Assembly (NCBI GenBank): GCA_023132075.1
Contig: JAGLYT010000100.1
Coordinates: forward strand, 1 to 5,983
Length of the DNA stretch: 5,983 bases
Direction of reading: 5' to 3'
DNA from: JAGLHV01 sp023132075 [NCBI: bacterium]
Lineage (GTDB): Bacteria > CBDUZB01 > JAGLHV01
Positions 1 through 5,041 of this stretch are shown piece after piece. Numbering within the stretch: position 1 is the first letter of the stretch; every line of letters begins with the position of its first letter. The position numbers and the translations under genes are program-made. The notes beneath the pieces are model-generated. The model saw nothing but the letters and a program-made list of their open reading frames with translations. It did not search any database and was not told the DNA's origin.

Positions 1-2
1 TT

Positions 3-68
3 AATCTTTGCAGTGTCAATGTGTGCATTGTTATAGACGGTGCGCTTTATATGACCAATGGCCCTTAA
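3..68 (+). CDS. C-terminal tail of an unrecognised upstream gene (partial)
   Basis: An open frame enters the window from the left and stops at TAA 66-68, giving about 21 codons that end in VCIVIDGALYMTNGP. The codons look ordinary, and the stop lies only 3 nt before the ATG of the next gene. That gene has no visible ribosome site of its own, so this is likely the end of a co-transcribed gene and may supply translational coupling. I do not recognise the family from so short a piece. With only 21 codons, a chance open frame cannot be excluded. Confidence 0.4.
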   Translation, partial: NLCSVNVCIVIDGALYMTNGP

Positions 69-71
69 ATT

Positions 72-998
72 ATGTTACAAAAGACAAAGCAGGAAAGATA
101 TTATAGATTTTCTAAGTATTTAAAATTACGCTTTGGGGAAAGGGTCCATAAGGTAAGTGTGGATGCAGGGTTTTCCTGTCCTAACAGAGATGGAAAAATA
201 AGTAAAGACGGTTGTATTTATTGTGATAACAGGGGATTTAGTTTCTATTCCAGAGTTCCTTCCCGTCCCTTACAACTCCAGATAGAAGAAGGAATAGATT
301 ATGGTAGAAAACGTTTTAAAGCCGGAAAGTTCATAGTTTATTTTCAGGCGAATACTAATACATATGCAAAGCCGGATATTTTAAAAGAAAAATATGATAT
401 AATAAAAAAATTCAAAGATATTGTCGGTATTGCCATTGGTACGCGTCCGGATTGTATCAACGAAGAAGTTTTAGCTTTAATTAATTCCTATGTGCCCCAA
501 TATGAAGTGTGGATGGAATATGGGTTGCAGAGTGTTCATTCTCAAACCCTCAAGCTTATTAATCGAGGGCATACTTACGAGCAATTTTTAAAAGTAATTA
601 AAGCTACCAGAGAAAAAAAAGATATAAAGGTTTGTGTCCATGTAATTTTAGGTTTGCCCGGTGAAACTAAGCAAATGATTTTCCAAACAGCAAAAGCACT
701 TGCTTCTCTTAAAATAGACGGGATTAAAATTCATCCGTTGCATATAATCAAAGGTACGAAATTAGAAGAAATGTTTAGGCAAGGATTGTATAAGCCGTTG
801 AAGTTTGAAGAATATTTGGATTTAGTTGTAGAATTTTTAGAATATCTTTGGCCTGAAACGGTTATTCAGAGAATTACGGCAGATTGTTCCCGGGAGTTTT
901 TGGTTGAACCGTTGTGGCTCTTGGAAAGAGATAAATTATTGAAAAAAACAGAAAACGCTCTTGAGCAAAGAAATACCTTTCAGGGTAAGTTCTATTAA
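72..998 (+). CDS. TIGR01212 / YhcC-YtqA family radical SAM protein
   Basis: Radical SAM enzyme of the YhcC/YtqA (TIGR01212) family, whose substrate I do not know to be established; cytoplasmic, 4Fe-4S and SAM dependent. The cluster cysteines are C36, C48 and C51 in CPNRDG...GCIYC. This is the long-spaced arrangement typical of the family rather than the common CX3CX2C. Other family signatures are FQANTNTY (91-98), GTRPDC (123-128), EYGLQS (149-154), GLPGET (194-199), KIHPLHIIKGT (219-229) and the C-terminal QGKFY. The length of 308 aa is about that of E. coli YhcC, so the gene looks complete. No Shine-Dalgarno is visible before ATG 72, but the N-terminus RYYRFSKYLKLRFG fits family members and an upstream frame stops 3 nt earlier, so the start probably relies on coupling. 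Family assignment is firm; function is unknown. Confidence 0.93.
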   Translation: MLQKTKQERYYRFSKYLKLRFGERVHKVSVDAGFSCPNRDGKISKDGCIYCDNRGFSFYSRVPSRPLQLQIEEGIDYGRKRFKAGKFIVYFQANTNTYAKPDILKEKYDIIKKFKDIVGIAIGTRPDCINEEVLALINSYVPQYEVWMEYGLQSVHSQTLKLINRGHTYEQFLKVIKATREKKDIKVCVHVILGLPGETKQMIFQTAKALASLKIDGIKIHPLHIIKGTKLEEMFRQGLYKPLKFEEYLDLVVEFLEYLWPETVIQRITADCSREFLVEPLWLLERDKLLKKTENALEQRNTFQGKFY

Positions 999-1005
999 AA
1001 GTTCT

Positions 1006-1024
1006 GCAAAATACAACATTTTGC
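1006..1024. repeat. Perfect 7-bp inverted repeat in the yhcC-trxA gap
   Basis: GCAAAAT (1006-1012) and ATTTTGC (1018-1024) are perfect reverse complements around the 5-nt loop ACAAC. The repeat starts 8 nt after the upstream stop codon. It could form a small RNA hairpin or be a protein-binding dyad. No T-run follows directly, so it is not a standard intrinsic terminator. The rest of the 999-1121 gap shows no convincing promoter; the trxA ribosome site AGGAGG is at 1109-1114. Confidence 0.45.
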
Positions 1025-1121
1025 GTGATTGCTAATTTGTAAGACAGAGCAAGCAGGCAACAAGGATAAAAAACTGTTTTAGAGAAGGGCTGAAATAAAA
1101 CAAGAAAAAGGAGGAAGTAAG

Positions 1122-1439
1122 ATGGAAATTGTATTAACTGATCAAAATTTTAAGGAAGAAATTTTAAGTTCGGAAGTGCCTGCTTTGGTCGATTTTTGGG
1201 CACCATGGTGTGGTCCGTGTAAGATGATTGGTTCTGCGATTGAAGAAATTGCTGACCAGTACCAGGGAAAAATCAAAGTCGGAAAATTAAATGTAGACGA
1301 TGCTCCGGTGATTGCTTCTCAATACAGTATTATGAGTATTCCTACTGTAATGATATTTAAAGGAGGGGAAGTAGTAGATAAGATAATTGGGGCAGTTCCC
1401 AAGGATCAGATAGAGGAAAAAGTAAAAGCACATATTTAA
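1122..1439 (+). CDS. trxA: Thioredoxin
   Basis: Small cytoplasmic dithiol carrier of 105 aa, full length for the family, which reduces protein disulfides and is itself recharged by thioredoxin reductase. The active site is WCGPC with C30 and C33. Other hallmarks are D24 in VDFW (the buried acid, E. coli Asp26), the cis-proline P74 in SIPT, and FKGGEVVDKIIGA after it. The start is well supported by AGGAGG at 1109-1114, 7 nt from ATG. A thioredoxin reductase and a CcdA/TlpA pair lie 2.3-4 kb downstream on the same strand, so this protein is a plausible electron carrier between TrxB and CcdA. That link is inferred from context. One oddity is that the helix-kink proline after the active site (Pro40 in E. 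coli, CKMIAP) is replaced by Ser38 here (CKMIGS). Confidence 0.96.
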   Translation: MEIVLTDQNFKEEILSSEVPALVDFWAPWCGPCKMIGSAIEEIADQYQGKIKVGKLNVDDAPVIASQYSIMSIPTVMIFKGGEVVDKIIGAVPKDQIEEKVKAHI

Positions 1440-1559
1440 ACCTCATAGCCTGGTGCGTAAAATATAAAGGTAAAAATGGGTTTGAAAATTTTTTAATAAA
1501 TTCCCTGGAGAGAACTTGTAGAGTTATGTTTTAAGGTATTAAGAGGGAGGAGGATTGCT

Positions 1560-1907
1560 GTGATATTAAGAGAAATGTTGAAATCAAAGATTCATAAGGC
1601 GGTTATTACCGAAAAAAAAATAGATTACAACGGCAGTATCGGAGTGGACAAAAGATTGTTGGAAGAGAGCGGTATTTTGCCCGGAGAAAAAGTGCAGGTC
1701 TTAAATTTTAATAATGGTCGGAGATTAGAGACCTATACAATAGAGGAAGAAAAAAATTCAGGAAAAATTATTCTTTATGGTCCGGCTGGACGTTGCGGGG
1801 AAGTTGGGGATGAACTTTGCATTTTGTCTTATGTCCTGGTAACAGAGGATGATATAGGAAAAATAAAGCCCAGAAAAATCGTGGTAAAGAAAAATAATCA
1901 AATTTAA
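1560..1907 (+). CDS. panD: Aspartate 1-decarboxylase proenzyme (PanD)
   Basis: Pyruvoyl-dependent enzyme that decarboxylates L-aspartate to beta-alanine, a precursor of pantothenate and CoA. PanD is made as a proenzyme that cleaves itself at a Gly-Ser bond; here this is G25-S26 in DYNGS, with S26 becoming the pyruvoyl group. Visible counterparts of E. coli residues are K10 (Lys9), H12 (His11), R55 (Arg54), T58 (Thr57) and Y59 (Tyr58). At the E. coli Asn72 position the sequence has Y73 (LYGPAGR instead of the usual LNGAAAR-like motif). At 115 aa it is at the short end of the family. I chose GTG 1560 because AGGAGG (1548-1553) lies 6 nt upstream and MILREMLKSKIH matches the usual PanD N-terminus; ATG 1575 is the alternative. 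No panB or panC is in view. Confidence 0.95.
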   Translation: MILREMLKSKIHKAVITEKKIDYNGSIGVDKRLLEESGILPGEKVQVLNFNNGRRLETYTIEEEKNSGKIILYGPAGRCGEVGDELCILSYVLVTEDDIGKIKPRKIVVKKNNQI

Positions 1908-1908
1908 C

Positions 1909-1950
1909 CTGATTTTTAAAGACGGGAAAATTTAAATCAGAGAAGTTTTT
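1909..1950 (+). terminator. Weak hairpin plus T-tract after panD, possible terminator
   Basis: CTGATTT (1909-1915) pairs perfectly with AAATCAG (1934-1940). The pairing can be extended by AAA 1918-1920 with TTT 1931-1933 if two bases bulge. A TTTTT run (1946-1950) follows after 5 nt. The stem starts 2 nt after the panD stop codon. It is A/T-rich and the T-run is not directly adjacent, so it would be an inefficient terminator at best. Confidence 0.35.
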
Positions 1951-1991
1951 CTTTGTTATTTGTAAAATCTAAAAAGAGAGAATAAATTGTA

Positions 1992-2780
1992 ATGAATCAA
2001 TATAAATATATTTACGGTCCGGTTTTTTCCTGGAGGTTGGGAAAGTCTTTAGGTATAGATCCCCTTTCACAAGAGGAGAAAATTTGCACTTATGATTGTC
2101 TTTATTGTCAGATAGGCAGGACTCTGGAATTTAAGTGTAAGAGAGCGGTATTTGTTCCCACCCTCAAGATAATAGAAGAGATAAAAAAAATACCTCCGGC
2201 TGAAATCGATTATATTACCTTTTCCGGAAGAGGGGAGCCTACTCTGGCACTTAATCTGGGTGAAATGATTAGAGCGGTGAAAGAAGTAAGGAGGGAAAAA
2301 ATAGCGGTTATAACAAATTCTTCCCTGCTAAATAAAAAAGAGGTAAGGGAAGACCTTGCTTTAGCTGATTTGGTAATGGCAAAATTAGATGCCGGGACAT
2401 CCGGGAGTTTTCAATCGATAAATAATCCGTTTCCGGCTATAAAGTTTGAAGATATGCTGACGGGAATAAAGAAATTTCGTCAGGGGTATAAAGGGAAATT
2501 TGCTCTTCAGATTATGTTCGTGGAAAAAAACAAAAATGAAGCCATAGAATTAGCTAATTTATGTCGGGAAATAAAACCGGCTGAGATTCAAATTAATACA
2601 CCTTTAAGGCCTTCGGGTGTTTTACCTCTTTCGGAAGAAAAACTAAAGGAGATTATAGCTCATTTTAACAGCATAGAAGGGGTGAAAGTTATTTCTGTGT
2701 ATGAGGTGGAAAAAAAGAAAGTAATACCTTTTACCAGGGAAGATACTTGTAAAAGAAGAGGAAAGGAACTAAAAAAGTGA
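1992..2780 (+). CDS. COG0731-type radical SAM protein of unknown substrate
   Basis: Cytoplasmic radical SAM enzyme with the canonical CX3CX2C cluster motif at C32, C36 and C39 (CTYDCLYC). The N-terminal YGPVFSWRLGKSLGID block (8-23) is characteristic of the COG0731 Fe-S oxidoreductases, which are distant relatives of the wyosine enzyme TYW1. The SGRGEPTL motif (78-85) is the GGE-like SAM-binding strand, and ITNSSLL (107-113) follows. At 262 aa it looks complete, with no added C-terminal domain. The start ATG 1992 has only a weak purine stretch (AGAGAG 1975-1980), and an in-frame TAA at 1983-1985 rules out an earlier start. It overlaps the DUF89 gene by 4 nt (GTGA), which implies coupled translation and probably a joint pathway. 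The TYW1 kinship does not make it a tRNA-modifying enzyme; no substrate can be inferred from sequence. Confidence 0.88.
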   Translation: MNQYKYIYGPVFSWRLGKSLGIDPLSQEEKICTYDCLYCQIGRTLEFKCKRAVFVPTLKIIEEIKKIPPAEIDYITFSGRGEPTLALNLGEMIRAVKEVRREKIAVITNSSLLNKKEVREDLALADLVMAKLDAGTSGSFQSINNPFPAIKFEDMLTGIKKFRQGYKGKFALQIMFVEKNKNEAIELANLCREIKPAEIQINTPLRPSGVLPLSEEKLKEIIAHFNSIEGVKVISVYEVEKKKVIPFTREDTCKRRGKELKK

Positions 2781-3685
2781 AAACATATTTAGATTGTATC
2801 CCTTGTTTTTTTAAACAGGCGTTAGAAGCAGCGCGTATAGCTGGTGCGGATGACTTCAGTCAGAAAAAAATAATAGATGAAATTGCCAGAGCAGTAGTTG
2901 ATTTTCCCCTATCCTCCAGTCCTCCGGAAATGGGGAAGGTAGTATACGGGGTAGTAAAGAGAGAGACTCAAAATTATGATCCTTATAAAGAAATCAAAGA
3001 AAAAAGTAATAACCTGGCTCTAAGTTTTTTACCCGAATTAAAACAAAAAATAGAAAAGTCAGGAGACAGGCTTTTAACTGCTTTGAAACTTTCCATTTTA
3101 GGTAATATTATAGACTACGGAGTAAAAAGCAACGTAAATGTAGAAAAGGAAATGGAGAAAATCATAAAGCTGGATTTTAATCTGGATAACCGGGAAGAAA
3201 AAGATGTGTTTGATTATCAAATATTTAAAGATGCTCTCAGGCAAACGGAAAGTATTCTTTATTTAGCTGATAATGCGGGGGAAGTAGTTTTTGACCGCCT
3301 TTTAATTGAGGAATTTAGTAGATTGAACAAAGAAATTATTTATGTGGTAAGGGATAAGCCGGTAATTAATGATGCCTTGATTGAAGATGCTGAAACTTGC
3401 GGCATAGATAAATACGCACATATTATTTCCAGCGGGGTAGATACTCCGGGAACGATTTTAAATCTTTGTTCCGAAAAATTTCTTAAGATTTTTCAGAAAT
3501 CAGAATTAATTATTAGTAAAGGGCAAGGTAATTTTGAGGCGCTTTCCAGCGAAGAAGCACCCATATTTTTTCTTTTCAAGGTGAAGTGCCCTATAGTAGC
3601 TCAACATATTGGTTGTAAACTCGGGGAAATGATTTTAAAAGCACAACAAATACCGGCAGAACAGATTGGCGTTGGGTCATTGTAA
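2777..3685 (+). CDS. DUF89 / ARMT1-like metal-dependent phosphatase
   Basis: Member of the DUF89 family, metal-dependent phosphatases proposed to act in metabolite damage control on sugar phosphates or phosphopantetheine derivatives; the substrate of this prokaryotic type is not known to me. The opening MKTYLDCIPCFFKQAL carries the CxxC pair C7/C10 of the archaeal and bacterial subgroup. The expected active-site elements are all present: N110 and D113 (GNIIDYG), D165-N166 and E169 in DNAGE, R192-D193 with N198 and D199, KGQGNFE (248-254), and K270 in KCPIVA. At 302 aa it is full length. GTG 2777 lies inside the stop of the upstream radical SAM gene, and AAGGA (2763-2767) is 9 nt ahead. Family assignment is strong. 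The radical SAM partner and nearby panD are the only clues to its role. Confidence 0.92.
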   Translation: MKTYLDCIPCFFKQALEAARIAGADDFSQKKIIDEIARAVVDFPLSSSPPEMGKVVYGVVKRETQNYDPYKEIKEKSNNLALSFLPELKQKIEKSGDRLLTALKLSILGNIIDYGVKSNVNVEKEMEKIIKLDFNLDNREEKDVFDYQIFKDALRQTESILYLADNAGEVVFDRLLIEEFSRLNKEIIYVVRDKPVINDALIEDAETCGIDKYAHIISSGVDTPGTILNLCSEKFLKIFQKSELIISKGQGNFEALSSEEAPIFFLFKVKCPIVAQHIGCKLGEMILKAQQIPAEQIGVGSL

Positions 3686-3691
3686 TTAAAC

Positions 3692-3721
3692 TTGACAGGG
3701 GATTAGTTTTATCACGATATG
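3692..3721 (+). promoter_or_regulatory. Possible sigma-70 type promoter for the tlpA-ccdA-trxB operon
   Basis: A perfect TTGACA (3692-3697) sits in the 67-nt gap after the DUF89 stop codon. The -10 region is poor: GATATG at 3716-3721 with an 18-nt spacer, or TATGTT at 3718-3723 with 20 nt. The position, about 30 nt before the tlpA-like gene, fits a separate promoter for the redox genes, but the weak -10 keeps this tentative. Confidence 0.35.
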
Positions 3722-3752
3722 TTTTGAAATTATTAAAAGGAGGGGTAGTTTG

Positions 3753-4349
3753 ATGTTAAGGAAAATTTTGATGTTCTGGAAAGTTTTTTTGTTTGTTTTT
3801 GTAATGCTCGGATTAGTAGGATGTAGCAGTGAAGCTGTTTCTGTAAAAAATGAGAAACAACTAAGTAATGATTTGGAAAGAGTAGAAAAAGTTGAGAGTT
3901 CTTCTCCGGGAGAGGTAAGTTGGGGAAATGCACCTGATTTTACTTTATCACAATTGAACAGAGAATCATTTACCTTGTCTTCGTTAAAGGGAAAAGTCAT
4001 TATTCTCGATTTTTGGGCTACCTGGTGTCCACCCTGTCGTAAAGGGATTCCGGATTTTATTGCTCTACGGGAAAAATATAAAGAGCAGGGATTGGAAGTT
4101 GTAGGTGTTTTATTAGACCAGGGTAAAAGAGCCAGTTTAGAATCTAAAATTGAAGAAATGGGAATAAATTATGTTGTTGTCCTGGGTGGCCGGGAAGTTA
4201 CTCAAGCATATGGAGGTGTTAGGGCTATTCCTACCACTTTTATTATTGACCAAAATGGTAATAAAGTTGAGAAATATGTTGGTTTAAATCCGAAGGAAAC
4301 CTTTGAAAATAAAATAAAAGAGCTTTTTGCTCAAGAGGTTAAAGAGTGA
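3753..4349 (+). CDS. TlpA/ResA-like thioredoxin-fold lipoprotein
   Basis: Membrane-anchored thiol-disulfide protein facing outside the cytoplasm. The N-terminus has basic residues, a hydrophobic stretch (KVFLFVFVMLGLVGC) and a lipobox LVGC, so C24 should be lipidated after signal peptidase II cleavage. A polar linker of about 30 residues precedes the thioredoxin domain (APDFTL onward). The active site is WCPPC with C92 and C95, and P160 in AIPTTF is the cis-proline. WCPPC and the inserted region after it are typical of the TlpA/ResA/CcmG group, which reduces apocytochrome c or other extracytoplasmic disulfides. The 198 aa length is normal. I prefer ATG 3753; TTG 3750 directly before it is also possible. 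AGGAGG is at 3738-3743. It overlaps ccdA by 4 nt, and CcdA is the expected electron donor. No cytochrome c maturation genes are in view, so the client protein is unknown. Confidence 0.92.
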   Translation: MLRKILMFWKVFLFVFVMLGLVGCSSEAVSVKNEKQLSNDLERVEKVESSSPGEVSWGNAPDFTLSQLNRESFTLSSLKGKVIILDFWATWCPPCRKGIPDFIALREKYKEQGLEVVGVLLDQGKRASLESKIEEMGINYVVVLGGREVTQAYGGVRAIPTTFIIDQNGNKVEKYVGLNPKETFENKIKELFAQEVKE

Positions 4350-5041
4350 AAGATGTTTCCATATTAATTGCTTTTAGTGCGGGAATTTTATCTTTTTTTT
4401 CTCCTTGTATTTTACCGTTACTTCCTGTGTATATTTCCTTTATTAGCGGTTTATCCGTGGATGAGCTTCAGGGAGTGGATACAGAAAACTTGCAAAATAG
4501 TTTTAGAAAAATATTTATAGAGACCCTTTTGTTCATATCAGGGTTTTCGGTTGTTTTTATATCACTGGGAGCATCCGCAGCTTATCTGGGAAACCTTATT
4601 TTTGCCAATCAAAGACTGATTGAATTGATCGGTGGGACAATTATCCTTTTGTTTGGTTTACATGTGTGTGGAATTTTTAAAGTTAAACGTTTGCAATATG
4701 AAAAAAAATTTCATCTTGTTTGCAAACCGGCTACATTTATTGGTTCCTTTATTGTGGGTGCTGTTTTTGCTTTGGGTTGGACGCCCTGTGTAGGACCCAT
4801 ATTAGGAAGTATTCTGGCTTTAGCTGCTACTAAAAAAAATTTAACCGAAGGAATTTTGCTGCTCGGTTTTTATTCGTTGGGATTAGCGATTCCTTTCCTT
4901 TTGGTTAGCTTAAGTATAGGAAAGATTATGGGGTGGCTGGCTAAAGTAAAAAAAGGATTTAATCTAATTACCCGGATAACGGGGATATTGCTTATCGTTA
5001 TAGGGGCAGGGATTATTTTAAAATCCGCAGGGGTTTTTTAA
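4346..5041 (+). CDS. ccdA: CcdA-type thiol-disulfide transmembrane transporter
   Basis: Inner-membrane protein of the CcdA/DsbD family that passes electrons from cytoplasmic thioredoxin to extracytoplasmic thioredoxin-fold proteins. Six hydrophobic segments are visible, roughly at residues 5-32, 55-82, 88-108, 132-160, 166-192 and 208-228. The two redox cysteines are C21 in FFSPCILPLLPVY and C148 in LGWTPCVGPILG, the paired proline-rich motifs of the two inverted halves. C108 and C126 are extra cysteines near the third segment and the following loop. At 231 aa it is a normal CcdA without fused DsbD alpha or gamma domains; the upstream lipoprotein may fill that role as a separate chain. GTG 4346 overlaps the upstream stop (GTGA), with AAGAGG (4333-4338) 7 nt ahead. 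The gene ends in TAA directly abutting the trxB start, in the same frame. Confidence 0.95.
   Translation: MKDVSILIAFSAGILSFFSPCILPLLPVYISFISGLSVDELQGVDTENLQNSFRKIFIETLLFISGFSVVFISLGASAAYLGNLIFANQRLIELIGGTIILLFGLHVCGIFKVKRLQYEKKFHLVCKPATFIGSFIVGAVFALGWTPCVGPILGSILALAATKKNLTEGILLLGFYSLGLAIPFLLVSLSIGKIMGWLAKVKKGFNLITRITGILLIVIGAGIILKSAGVF

Noticed and set aside
1440-1559. Possible promoter or terminator in the trxA-panD gap, for example TATAAA at 1463-1468, TTGAAA at 1482-1487, and GGG...CCC flanking an AT-rich stretch near 1479-1505
   Set aside because: None of the -10-like and -35-like boxes pair at a sensible spacing, and the GGG...CCC stem needs bulges and is mostly A/T. Only the panD ribosome site AGGAGG (1548-1553) is convincing.
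1963-1968. TAAAAT as a -10 box for the radical SAM-DUF89 pair
   Set aside because: No -35-like hexamer occurs 16-18 nt upstream and TG is placed wrongly for an extended -10, so in A+T-rich DNA this is not distinguishable from chance.
1992-2780. Annotation as a tRNA wyosine synthase (TYW1)
   Set aside because: It shares the COG0731 radical SAM core, but the GPVFSWRLGKSLGI N-terminus marks a different subgroup and the flavodoxin domain of TYW1 is absent, so no tRNA role can be claimed.
3686-4000. Open frames on the - strand opposite the tlpA-like gene
   Set aside because: They lie antisense to a clearly recognisable lipoprotein and thioredoxin domain, have low-complexity Leu/Ser/Phe-rich translations and match no family I know. 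They are shadows of A+T-rich coding DNA.
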